From positions 1 to 35,650 of the forward strand of contig CAMFND010000158.1 of NCBI GenBank assembly GCA_945965395.1: 35,650 nt of DNA, read 5' to 3'. The position numbers and the translations under genes were made by a program. Below, piece by piece: positions 6,286 to 13,963 of this stretch. The notes under the pieces are model-generated. The model was given only the letters and a program-made list of their open reading frames with translations. It did no database searches and was not told the DNA's origin. The number at the start of each line of letters is the position of its first letter. Position 1 is the first letter of the stretch. The DNA is from an uncultured Bacteroides sp. (GTDB taxonomy: Bacteria > Bacteroidota > Bacteroidia > Bacteroidales > Bacteroidaceae).

Positions 6286-7614
6286 ATGAAGATAATAAAT
6301 TGGACATTACTTTTTCTTGTAATGTTTTTTTGTTGTTTAGATAGCGCGAAAGCAAATCCATTACAGCAAGATACTATAAGGGATGTAACTTATCAACTTT
6401 ATCCGTTGGGAGTTGCTTGCCGTGACAATGATATGGCAACCATAAAACGGTTGCTGGCAGGAAAAGATGAACCGATGGCAATGGGTAACGATTTTTATGA
6501 GTTTGATATATTTTATACGGCAATTTACTTTGATAAAGAAGATGTGCTGAAATATGCCCTTACCAAGTATAAAGATATTAATAACAGATTATATAGTGAC
6601 GAATATGGGCTGACGCTCCTGACATATGCCTGTAAATTGTCTAACGTGAGGTTAGCACATATATTGCTGGAGCATGGCATTAGCGTAAATGGTTACCAAA
6701 GTCCATATGATACATATAAAGTATATCCGATTATGGAAGCCATTGCCAATAATAACATAGAACTGGTGAAGTTGCTTTTAGAATATCACGCAGATCTTAA
6801 TATAAAAGGCAGTAACGGCAACACCCCTCTTGCTTTAGCAAAGGAAATAGGTGCAAAAGAAGTAGAAGATTTGCTTTTGCAATGGATGAAACAACATACT
6901 TTTGGACAAAGCTATAAGGAAACTATTCAAGAGGAGATTGATGCAATAAACGAAATGCCTTTGTGGATTGCATACCTTGTTCCTTTGGATAGTTTAGGGA
7001 AAGTGATAGAGGATGAATATATGGAGTTTAATCAAATCCATTCATACAAAATCTTAGATGATGGTCAAATCAAGAATGCCAATATATTGTTCGCGATGTA
7101 TTTCGATCGCGATAACAAAATAAGAAAAGTATTTAAGCGATGGGCTGACGGGGGAGCATTGCATAGTATTGCATATTATAATTCTAATGGGCGATTGATA
7201 TATGGAATATATAATAAAGGCGATGAAACTCACGGAAAGTTGTATGCTGATGCTTCGGGTTTTCACATAGAGCATTTCCCTGAAGAGAATGAATGTAATG
7301 ATTGTTTTGAAGCATATTTATTCCTGTCTACGAAAAGCATAGAAGCTCAATATAATATAATATTACAGAGCTTTTCAAATGCTAAAAGGACGAATTTTAT
7401 ACCACAAATTGGAGATAGTGCCATACTATGCAGTTCTTGCATTTATTCTTTACCTGATGGCGAAAAAACTACCAAAGGTGAGGATGGCATAGCAGTCCAA
7501 TTTGGAATGCCTGTTGTCATAAGTGAATTAATAAATGGCTGGTGCAGAATAAATTCCATTTTTAATGCTCCTATTGGTTATATACCTATTCAAGACATTG
7601 AAATCATTAAGTAA
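6286..7614 (+). CDS. Exported ankyrin-repeat protein with C-terminal SH3-like domain
   Basis: 442 residues from ATG 6286; an in-frame GTG at 6265 lies in repeat R11 and is not chosen. Signal peptide MKIINWTLLFLVMFFCCLDS with cleavage near AKA/NP. Ankyrin repeats span about 40-205 (clear consensus in LLTYACKLSNVRLAHILLEH and GNTPLALAKEIGAKEVEDLL). A middle region with a basic/aromatic pattern follows, then an SH3-like tail (about 375-440: GDSAILCSSC, GMPVVISELINGWCRI, GYIPIQDIE). This suggests a periplasmic binding protein, perhaps cell-wall associated. It is the last complete cassette of the array. A decayed, shortened copy lies at 11576-12039. Confidence 0.85.
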   Translation: MKIINWTLLFLVMFFCCLDSAKANPLQQDTIRDVTYQLYPLGVACRDNDMATIKRLLAGKDEPMAMGNDFYEFDIFYTAIYFDKEDVLKYALTKYKDINNRLYSDEYGLTLLTYACKLSNVRLAHILLEHGISVNGYQSPYDTYKVYPIMEAIANNNIELVKLLLEYHADLNIKGSNGNTPLALAKEIGAKEVEDLLLQWMKQHTFGQSYKETIQEEIDAINEMPLWIAYLVPLDSLGKVIEDEYMEFNQIHSYKILDDGQIKNANILFAMYFDRDNKIRKVFKRWADGGALHSIAYYNSNGRLIYGIYNKGDETHGKLYADASGFHIEHFPEENECNDCFEAYLFLSTKSIEAQYNIILQSFSNAKRTNFIPQIGDSAILCSSCIYSLPDGEKTTKGEDGIAVQFGMPVVISELINGWCRINSIFNAPIGYIPIQDIEIIK

Positions 7615-7624
7615 ATATATAGTA

Positions 7625-7690
7625 AACAACTAACACGTCCGAGATAACAGCTTAACACTATTGATTACCAAGCTATAACTGATTACAACA
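7625..7690 (+). repeat. Cassette-boundary repeat R12 (decayed)
   Basis: Keeps the left half (CTAACACGTCCGAGATAACA, then GCTTAAC) but the right arm is mutated (CACTATTGATTACC instead of GCTGTTCCTC..ACC). The right box is AGCTATAACTGATTACAAC. It marks the end of the regular array. Confidence 0.65.
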
Positions 7691-7740
7691 TAATTATAAA
7701 TTCAAAATATAGATATATGATTATATGTGCGATATGTGAT
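7682..7740 (+). other. Remnant copy of the 5528 cassette's leader and start
   Basis: The stretch TTACAACATAATTATAAATT with the following AAAATATAGATATATGATT matches the 5482-5540 segment just before and at the start of the 66-residue membrane gene. It loses similarity after about 15 codons. It looks like a truncated cassette left at the array end. Confidence 0.55.
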
Positions 7741-7756
7741 TAAATCAAATTAATCA
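7737..7756. promoter_or_regulatory. Operator-like inverted repeat upstream of the TetR gene
   Basis: Perfect 7-bp arms TGATTAA and TTAATCA separated by 6 bases, directly upstream of the -7 motif at 7759. The position would let a bound regulator block this promoter. The arms differ from the TGACC-type operators at 8447 and 8496, so it is probably not bound by the same TetR. Confidence 0.35.
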
Positions 7757-7758
7757 TA

Positions 7759-7766
7759 TATCTTTG
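7759..7766 (+). promoter_or_regulatory. Bacteroidetes -7 promoter element for the TetR gene
   Basis: TATCTTTG matches the TAnnTTTG consensus, 28 bases before ATG 7795. No convincing -33 TTTG is visible. Confidence 0.5.
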
Positions 7767-7794
7767 GGAGAAAGATGGATTATAATATATAAAT

Positions 7795-8409
7795 ATGAAA
7801 ACAAATAGGGACGAAATATTGGAGAGTGCTTTTCAGTTGTTTATGGCAATGAATTATGAGCGTGTAAGTCTGCAAATGATAACTAAAAAGGTAGGGCTTA
7901 CTAAAACAGGAATATTTAATTATTACCCTACCAAACTTGATTTGTTCATAGCCGTAGCTGATAAGTTCCTTTTTAAGATACAGGACCCTAAAACTAAATA
8001 TGAGATACACGATGGTACTTTCAGGGATTTCATTCAGAAGTATGTTCAGGGTGTGAAGAATGCGATGGCTAAGATTGTCGATTTAGGCAATTTAAGTAAA
8101 GATATTATGCCAGGTAAATGTGCTAATGCCGGATATTTGCATCTTTTGCAGCAAGTAAGATTGTATTATCCAGATGGGGCAAGCAAGCTACAGGAAATGA
8201 TTGAAAATGATAAGGAGCATTGGCGTGTGGCTATACATGCTGCTGTTAAGAATGGGGAATTGAGAAAAGATATAGATGTGGAGAGTGTGATACTGCTTTA
8301 TCATCATGTTTTCATGGGTATGTCTTATGAGATGTCTTTGTTTAACGGACTTGATACTGATTTGCTTTATTCAAGTTTTATGTGTTTGTATGATGTGTTG
8401 AAGCAATGA
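7795..8409 (+). CDS. TetR/AcrR-family transcriptional regulator
   Basis: 204 residues, the usual length for the family. The N-terminal HTH domain (about 1-50) is typical: RDEILESAFQLF, then YERVSLQMITKKVGLTKTGI and FNYYPTKLDLF. The C-terminal two thirds are helical and variable and should bind a ligand and dimerise. The gene stands just upstream of, and in the same direction as, a four-gene operon whose promoter has two identical-pattern TetR-type operators, so it is likely that operon's repressor. A terminator (8433-8474) separates the two transcripts. No operator of the same type is seen before its own start. Confidence 0.9.
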   Translation: MKTNRDEILESAFQLFMAMNYERVSLQMITKKVGLTKTGIFNYYPTKLDLFIAVADKFLFKIQDPKTKYEIHDGTFRDFIQKYVQGVKNAMAKIVDLGNLSKDIMPGKCANAGYLHLLQQVRLYYPDGASKLQEMIENDKEHWRVAIHAAVKNGELRKDIDVESVILLYHHVFMGMSYEMSLFNGLDTDLLYSSFMCLYDVLKQ

Positions 8410-8432
8410 TATAAAATAATCCTTTTCAATTA

Positions 8433-8474
8433 AAAAAAGCAAAATATGACCAGACGGTAATATTTTGCTTTTTT
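8433..8474 (+). terminator. Intrinsic terminator of the TetR gene, with operator in its loop
   Basis: A perfect 15-bp stem (AAAAAAGCAAAATAT, 8433-8447, with its complement 8460-8474) ends in six T's. The 12-base loop contains the core of the first TetR-type operator (8447-8460). Confidence 0.75.
8447..8460. promoter_or_regulatory. TetR-type operator O1
   Basis: TGACCAGACGGTAA, a pseudo-palindrome of the pattern TnACC-nnnn-GGTnA. The same pattern recurs at 8496-8509, 49 bp downstream centre to centre. It lies before the -7 element at 8481. Confidence 0.65.
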
Positions 8475-8480
8475 ATTTTT

Positions 8481-8488
8481 TATATTTG
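8481..8488 (+). promoter_or_regulatory. -7 promoter element of the DUF1266 operon
   Basis: TATATTTG is a perfect TAnnTTTG match, lying between operators O1 and O2 and 26 bases before ATG 8514. Confidence 0.6.
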
Positions 8489-8495
8489 CAAAAAA

Positions 8496-8509
8496 TGACC
8501 AATCGGTAA
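8496..8509. promoter_or_regulatory. TetR-type operator O2
   Basis: TGACCAATCGGTAA, same half-sites as O1. It begins 7 bases after the -7 element and ends 4 bases before the start codon, so it should cover the transcription start and block the promoter when bound. Confidence 0.65.
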
Positions 8510-8513
8510 TATT

Positions 8514-8993
8514 ATGGAAAAGGAAAAATTTGAGAGCGTAAACAAAACGTTCAATTACACTCCAAACAGTGTTTTTACGAATCAGTGGTCCAGTCTGGCA
8601 TTTGGTATAGGTATGGTTGTCGTTCCATTGATATGGCCTTTCGGACTTCGTATCAGGCGTGTTCATGTATTGTCGCCTGCAGTCTTGTCAACAATTCTTG
8701 TAATAGGAGGGATATTGCTTCTGTTGTTTACTCTGCAGAGTATGCGGAAGGCTAAAGCATTGATTGCACAAGGAGGAACAATCAAGGTAGAAGGTAACAG
8801 AGTGACATATCCATCCATTGAAAAAGGCAAGGTAGAATATCGTTCATTCCTCATTTCAGATATAGAATATATTAAAGATGATGAAGAAGAGAATCAGTGT
8901 AAGGTCAGTCTTCCTGATAAGTATGTGATTTTTGAAATCAAATATTTTGACTCATACGATGAGTTTGAAGAATTTCGTGCGATTTTAGGATAA
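8514..8993 (+). CDS. Two-TM protein with PH-like domain, first gene of TetR-controlled operon
   Basis: 159 residues. Two hydrophobic segments (about 28-45 and 60-78) are followed by a beta-rich C-terminal region (GGTIKVEGNRVTYPSIEKG, ISDIEYIKDDEEE, YVIFEIKYFDSYDEFEEF) that fits a bacterial PH-like domain. Similar layout to the protein at 2151-2606. The ATG lies 5 bases after operator O2, so it is probably a short-leader transcript. First of four genes in one direction with gaps of 27, 33 and 20 bases. Function unknown; it may anchor a complex made with the lipoprotein and the two DUF1266 proteins. Confidence 0.75.
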   Translation: MEKEKFESVNKTFNYTPNSVFTNQWSSLAFGIGMVVVPLIWPFGLRIRRVHVLSPAVLSTILVIGGILLLLFTLQSMRKAKALIAQGGTIKVEGNRVTYPSIEKGKVEYRSFLISDIEYIKDDEEENQCKVSLPDKYVIFEIKYFDSYDEFEEFRAILG

Positions 8994-9020
8994 AATAAAC
9001 CAATTTAAAAACTTAATATT

Positions 9021-9704
9021 ATGATTAGACAATTTTTCAAGGCAACACTGGTAGTTTCAATGGTTGCATCGGTACTTGTTGGCTGTAATGGAAGTGAACC
9101 TTTAGGAATGGGCTCAGAAGAGAGTATTTCGAAAATAAAGGAGCTCGTAAAAACCAATGTCGATATGAATGAAAACAAAATCTATGAATTGCAATGGGAG
9201 GAAGATAACGGTGAGCATAAGTTGGAAAATATGCTTTCAAGTATCACTGTTGGCTACATTGATAAAGAAAATAATGATTATAAACTTATTATAGAGTTAA
9301 AAGACGGAGAATTTGTTGCAGGTGAACCGGATAAGAATGAAAAATGGAAATATTCGTATGAAAAGTCAACGGCACTGAATCTTGACGATATAAATGCCGG
9401 TTTATTGAAAAAAATGGTCAAAGAGGGATATGACTTGTTTATGACACAGGAAGACAGTACCCAATATGATCTTAAATCAGTCGGGAAGTACAGGTTCTAC
9501 ATTTATCCGGTAAAAGTCGGTCGTGAGCATTTGCTTGCTGAGAATGAATCTTTCAAAAAAGAATATACCACTATGGTTTCTTACTTCGACTTGAATTTCA
9601 TCAAGAAAGATGAGGCACCTGAAGTACGTGGAAAACATATATGGACCAATTACTATACCGCTTCATTTAAGATTGATGAAAACGGAGAGATAGGATTTTT
9701 TTGA
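9021..9704 (+). CDS. Putative lipoprotein of the DUF1266 operon
   Basis: 227 residues with a lipoprotein signal: hydrophobic core followed by lipobox LVGC (residues 19-22), so Cys22 would be lipidated. The mature part is acidic and mixed alpha/beta (ENKIYELQWEEDNGEHKLEN, YFDLNFIKKDEAPE, YTASFKIDENGEIGFF). No known domain is recognised. Second gene of the TetR-controlled operon, so it would be produced with the membrane protein before it and the DUF1266 proteins after it. Confidence 0.8.
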   Translation: MIRQFFKATLVVSMVASVLVGCNGSEPLGMGSEESISKIKELVKTNVDMNENKIYELQWEEDNGEHKLENMLSSITVGYIDKENNDYKLIIELKDGEFVAGEPDKNEKWKYSYEKSTALNLDDINAGLLKKMVKEGYDLFMTQEDSTQYDLKSVGKYRFYIYPVKVGREHLLAENESFKKEYTTMVSYFDLNFIKKDEAPEVRGKHIWTNYYTASFKIDENGEIGFF

Positions 9705-9737
9705 TAGATAAGAAGGCTAATTATAAATCAAAGTATT

Positions 9738-10727
9738 ATGGAAAACGGAAAAACGTATGGAAAACAGACTCCGGAAGAAATAGCAAGAGCCGCACAGGAA
9801 GCGGCTATCAAGTCAGCCATGGAACAGGCGCAATTAATGTTAGGAAACATACCAGGTATGAACATGCAGGACATGCAGGCACAGATTATGGTTCAGATGC
9901 AGGCTGCTGTTCCGAATCTTGCCGATATACAAGCCCAACAGGCTACGATGGGAACATTAGGAGATGTGGATGCGGATATAGTACGTAATGTCGGTATGAA
10001 AAACATGAATGATGCTGCGGATATAACACAATCTTTGATGGGCTTAGATTTCAACGTTGATGATTTCTTTGATGATAATGATAGCTGGGAGATAAAAAGA
10101 AGCAAGGATGGTACCTTAAACAGTGAACAGCTTCGTTTGTTGGCTCTTGGGGCACCGATACTGGTCTATAATGATGAATATACAGATACCATAGGACACC
10201 AGGAGTATGTGGATTCATTGAAAGAACAGATAAGAAGCTGGTGGGAGGTAACTGACAGAGGGTCTACTTTTGAAATTGTTGATTGGCTGCTTCATGAAGG
10301 ACATCATGCTGAAGCGGATAGGGTTCTTGCTGCCATGAGAAACGGGCAGGAAACCGAAGGTATTGATGAAGATAAGGTAGAAGATGTGTCGTTGATAACG
10401 GACTACATGTTGGAAAACAGTATCTGTGATATGAATTCTGTACCTCATACAGCCATTGCCTGGGATTTGGTACGTATTGTCAACCTCGGGCGTTGGGCTT
10501 TCCAGTGCGGTTATATTACAGAAGAAGATATGTGGAACATCATGCGTGTAGCGGATGAAACTGCTTCTGCAAATTTCTCTTCGTGGGAAGAATATGGTAT
10601 GAGTTTCGTTCTTGGTCGTGGTGTATGGCACGGTGATACAGACGATTGTCAGACTGCATACGAGATTGTTACGGAATTACTGAAGAATGAAGATTCACCT
10701 TGGTTGCAGTTTTCATGGAGTGATTGA
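9738..10727 (+). CDS. DUF1266-domain protein (larger paralogue)
   Basis: 329 residues, cytoplasmic. The first 110 residues are rich in A, M and Q (EIARAAQEAAIKSAMEQAQL, MNMQDMQAQIMVQMQ) and probably form long helices. The C-terminal two thirds match the DUF1266 pattern: a W-W pair near 'IRSWWEV', AWDLVRIVNLGRWAFQCGYI, then SSWEEYGMSFVLGRGVWHG and a closing SPWLQFSW. The next gene is a paralogue with the same C-terminal landmarks. The family is unassigned. The pair points to a duplicated component or two specificities. Confidence 0.85.
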   Translation: MENGKTYGKQTPEEIARAAQEAAIKSAMEQAQLMLGNIPGMNMQDMQAQIMVQMQAAVPNLADIQAQQATMGTLGDVDADIVRNVGMKNMNDAADITQSLMGLDFNVDDFFDDNDSWEIKRSKDGTLNSEQLRLLALGAPILVYNDEYTDTIGHQEYVDSLKEQIRSWWEVTDRGSTFEIVDWLLHEGHHAEADRVLAAMRNGQETEGIDEDKVEDVSLITDYMLENSICDMNSVPHTAIAWDLVRIVNLGRWAFQCGYITEEDMWNIMRVADETASANFSSWEEYGMSFVLGRGVWHGDTDDCQTAYEIVTELLKNEDSPWLQFSWSD

Positions 10728-10747
10728 TTATTTAAAAGAGCGGAAAA

Positions 10748-11545
10748 ATGAGTTACGAATTTTATATAATGTCGGGTATTGCCGTTTTTGTGGGCTGTAC
10801 GTGGCTGTACCGGAAAGGTAAAGGGGCATACATGATGGTACGGAAAATCAGAAGTGCGTTTAAGGTTGTAAATATTAATCCGGCATCCTCTCTTGCCGAT
10901 GAGCAATATAAGAAGCTTGCTGTCGGTGCGTTGTATGCCTCACAGCAAGGAGCATACCAGAATTCTATAAAGACAGGTATAGACTATGAACTTCCACAGA
11001 TACTTGGTGAATGGTGGGGAATCAGAAACAGTCAGGATGCCAGGGAAAAAATGGATTATTTGCTGGAAAAAGGATTCAGATATTATTTCCCTTATGTATG
11101 GCAGGCTTTTCTTCTTTCCGACCCCAAGCAACAGGATGAGGTGTTTCAGCAATATATGGAGTCGCAGGAAGATTATGATAAGGCTGTATCTCAGCTTCAG
11201 AATCTGGAAGAGACTTATGATGAGTTGATTGAGAATAAAGTCATATCTTCAAAAGAAGACCTGAAGCGTTATGGTGTTGCCGGATGGGATGCAGGTAGGG
11301 TATGTTTCCTTGCGCGTGCCTGTTGCGAGATGTGTTATATCACAGAAGAAGAAGCCTGGCAGTATATTGACAGAGCGTATGATCTGGCACATCGGGAGTT
11401 CGCTTCATGGCATGACATGGCGATGAGTTATATTATAGGGCGCTCAATGTGGGGAGGAAAGAAATCTTATAATTCAGTAATGAAGGATAACGCCGATAAA
11501 TTACTTTCCGATGAAAAAAGTCCGTGGGTAAGATTTCAATGGTAA
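10748..11545 (+). CDS. DUF1266-domain protein with N-terminal membrane anchor (smaller paralogue)
   Basis: 265 residues. A hydrophobic segment at about 5-20 (YIMSGIAVFVGCTWLY) anchors it to the membrane, unlike the paralogue before it. The DUF1266 landmarks are present: LGEWWGIRNSQDAREKMDYL, AGWDAGRVCFLARACCEM, CYITEEEAWQYI, FASWHDMAMSYIIGRSMWGG and the final SPWVRFQW. Last gene of the TetR-controlled operon, 20 bases after the larger paralogue. Function unknown. Confidence 0.85.
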   Translation: MSYEFYIMSGIAVFVGCTWLYRKGKGAYMMVRKIRSAFKVVNINPASSLADEQYKKLAVGALYASQQGAYQNSIKTGIDYELPQILGEWWGIRNSQDAREKMDYLLEKGFRYYFPYVWQAFLLSDPKQQDEVFQQYMESQEDYDKAVSQLQNLEETYDELIENKVISSKEDLKRYGVAGWDAGRVCFLARACCEMCYITEEEAWQYIDRAYDLAHREFASWHDMAMSYIIGRSMWGGKKSYNSVMKDNADKLLSDEKSPWVRFQW

Positions 11546-11575
11546 TAACCTGACAATGTAGCCTAGAACAATACT

Positions 11576-12039
11576 ATGAGGATAGTAAACTGGGTATTGT
11601 TTTTTCTTGCAACATTTATATGTTATTGGGATAGTGTAAAAGCAAATGCATTGTTGCAAGATACAATACGAGATGAAATCTATCAGCTTTATCCGTTGGG
11701 TATGCCCTTACCAGATACAAGGATATTAATAATAGATTATATAGTGATGAATACGGGCTAACGCTCTTGACATACGCTTGCAAATTGTCTAACGTGAGAT
11801 TAGCCCGTATATTATTGGAGCATGGCATTAGCGTAAATGGCTTTCAAAGTCCATATGACACTTGTAAAGTATATCCGATTATGGAAGCAATCGCCAATAA
11901 TAACATAGAACTGGTGCAGTTACTTTTGGAGTACAATGCAGATATTGATATTAAAGACAGCAATGGTAACAGTCCTCTCGATCTGGCAAGGGAAATTGGT
12001 GTACGAGAGATTGAAAAAATTCTTTTATCATTTAATTGA
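11576..12039 (+). pseudogene. Decayed copy of the exported ankyrin/SH3 cassette gene
   Basis: Closely similar to the start of the gene at 6286 (signal peptide, then QDTIRDxxYQLYPLG). Bases equivalent to about 6411-6552 (some 142 bp) are missing, which shifts the frame, and the first ORF stops at 11759-11761. The second frame (about 11704-12039) again matches the ankyrin part (TYACKLSNVRLARILLEHGI, YPIMEAIANNNIELVQLLLE) and ends after GVREIEKILLSFN. The SH3-like half is absent. No boundary repeat flanks it. This is a duplicated and broken cassette. Confidence 0.8.
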
Positions 12040-12378
12040 GCACAGCAATAAAAGGCTATTCGGTGTCGGATTCTTTCAACAAGGAAATCAGGTTTAATGA
12101 ACGTCTTTTTGAGAATGTGTTGATTAGTAATTAACTAGCTAAGTTTGTATGATTTGTGCCCTTTATGCTGGGTATGCGATGGGACAAAGTAGGTGTTATT
12201 TGAAAACTAATCTGCTTCTTCTTTTGATAGAAGTAACTGATAAATGTCTTGAATATAGTATGGTTCGTGATTTTCAGTTAAAAGTGGAAACAGCTTTCTA
12301 ACTGCATTTATATAGTGAAGCTAAGCTTGTTTCTGTTTGTTTGGGAGGAAAGTACGAATATATAGAAAAATAAAAATA
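12040..12378 (+). other. Gene-free stretch with a possible C-terminal gene remnant
   Basis: No complete gene. The frame at about 12042-12134 reads TAIKGYSVSDSFNKEIRFNE, then RLFENVLISN and a stop, which looks like the tail of a protein unrelated to the ankyrin copy before it. The rest (12135-12378) has no recognisable promoter, repeat or RNA; it is the leader of the ankyrin gene at 12379. Confidence 0.4.
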
Positions 12379-13956
12379 ATGACTTGTAAAGAAATATTCG
12401 ACCTGTACGCATCTGATATCGAAAAATCAGATTTGTACGATGCATACCAGAATGTACTGCTTGACAGTCGGGACGAAATACATAAGAATAATACTCCTTT
12501 GCATACAGCTTGCTATTTTACAGACACTACTGCTGTGCGTATTCTGCTGGGAAGAGGTGCGGATACGAATGCGAGAAACGACGACGGTGATACACCACTG
12601 TGTGTGATGGCGAAGCGGAACTCTTCTCCGGATGATACTCTATATGCCGATATTTCTGGGCTATTGCTTTCCGAAGGGGCGAAGGTAACGCGCTCGGGTA
12701 AAAATACAACCGCTTTGATAGAAGCAGTACGAAATCGTCATTTTTTGATGGCTGATGTCCTTCTGATGTCGGGAAACCGTATTGATTCTACCGACTGGAA
12801 TGGCGACAATGTGCTGCACGCTATTTGCGATTCCGCAGGATACATTGCAAACAATATTAAGTCCAGGAAAAAACGGATAGCTGACTTTGCTGCAAGATGG
12901 TACTCGGACAAGGACAAGCAGGAAACTTATGAAGAGCTGGAAAGCCTTTTGGTTTTGGACAAGCAGTGTTGCCATACTGCAAGGATTATTCTGGAAAGCG
13001 GGCAGATAGATTCGGAGGAAAAGAACAATTGCGGGAAAACACCTTTTCTTATAGCGGCAGAAAGAGGTGCCCGGAAAATTGGAGCCTTGCTATCAGGACA
13101 AGACCCCGAAACAGACGAGCTTGCGGCCATTGCCGGGGGATTAAACCTGTTTCAGGCATTGTGGTATAGGGACGAAGAGGCTTTGGACGCTCTGCTACGT
13201 TCCGGTCCGGATACTCAAATTGTGTGCGAGGATAGTGGCATGGGTGATTTCAAAGGTAAGTCCCCGTTGGGATGTGCTCTGACATGGGAGAATTTTTCAG
13301 CAGCAGAGTTATTACTGAGAGGGGGAGCCGATCCGAATTTTAGGGATTCGGAGGAACGGACAGCCTTTGCAGTATGGATGAGTAATAGAGGGCATGGCTG
13401 TGAGTATAAGAAGCCATGTCTGCATTTTCTCCAATGCCTGACTGCGTGTAGGTGGGATTTGGAAAGTCCAGCCGACAAGGAGGGAAACACTGCTTTATCC
13501 GTAGCCTGTCGTGGGGCAAAATATGACACAGGAATATGGGCTGTTCGTTATCTCGTAGAAAATGGAGCAGATGTGAATGCATCCAATATGCAGGGACAGA
13601 CCCCTGTGATGAATCTTTATGGAGGACGTTACTGGGATGGAAACATACCGCGTTTTTCAGGTTTCGCAAGGTCATATCCATACGACGGGCGAGTTTGTAC
13701 GGAACAAGATGCGGAGACGCTTGAGGTGCTGCTTGAAGCTGGGGCAGACATCAATGCCAAGGACAAATGGGGTAATACTTTGTTGCATTATATAGCGGGA
13801 AGTTCGATGAGAGGTTCAAAGGAAGCGACCGAATTGGTCATGGAGTTCGGTACTCCAGATGTGAGTGCTGTGAATAATGAAGGCTTGACAGCTTTGGACA
13901 TCGCAGCGAAAAAAAATGACGAAACTCTTGTAAAATTTTTATTGAAATATAGTTGA
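12379..13956 (+). CDS. Large cytoplasmic ankyrin-repeat protein
   Basis: 525 residues from ATG 12379; an upstream in-frame TTG (12337) has no support. No signal peptide. Ankyrin repeats recur through the whole length (for example NNTPLHTACYFTDTTAVRIL, GKSPLGCALTWENFSAAELL, GNTALSVACRGAKY, GNTLLHYIAGSSMRG, GLTALDIAAKKNDETLVKFL). Insertions between repeats are long. Ankyrin proteins bind partner proteins, and in polymorphic-toxin loci they are a known immunity type. It forms an operon with the next ankyrin gene, 7 bases downstream. The coding sequence is more GC-rich than the array. Confidence 0.85.
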   Translation: MTCKEIFDLYASDIEKSDLYDAYQNVLLDSRDEIHKNNTPLHTACYFTDTTAVRILLGRGADTNARNDDGDTPLCVMAKRNSSPDDTLYADISGLLLSEGAKVTRSGKNTTALIEAVRNRHFLMADVLLMSGNRIDSTDWNGDNVLHAICDSAGYIANNIKSRKKRIADFAARWYSDKDKQETYEELESLLVLDKQCCHTARIILESGQIDSEEKNNCGKTPFLIAAERGARKIGALLSGQDPETDELAAIAGGLNLFQALWYRDEEALDALLRSGPDTQIVCEDSGMGDFKGKSPLGCALTWENFSAAELLLRGGADPNFRDSEERTAFAVWMSNRGHGCEYKKPCLHFLQCLTACRWDLESPADKEGNTALSVACRGAKYDTGIWAVRYLVENGADVNASNMQGQTPVMNLYGGRYWDGNIPRFSGFARSYPYDGRVCTEQDAETLEVLLEAGADINAKDKWGNTLLHYIAGSSMRGSKEATELVMEFGTPDVSAVNNEGLTALDIAAKKNDETLVKFLLKYS

Positions 13957-13963
13957 TATTTGT

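Noticed and set aside
125-7690. CRISPR array reading of the regular repeats
   Set aside because: Spacers are whole genes of 200-1400 bp, the repeats differ in sequence while keeping structure, and no cas genes are present.
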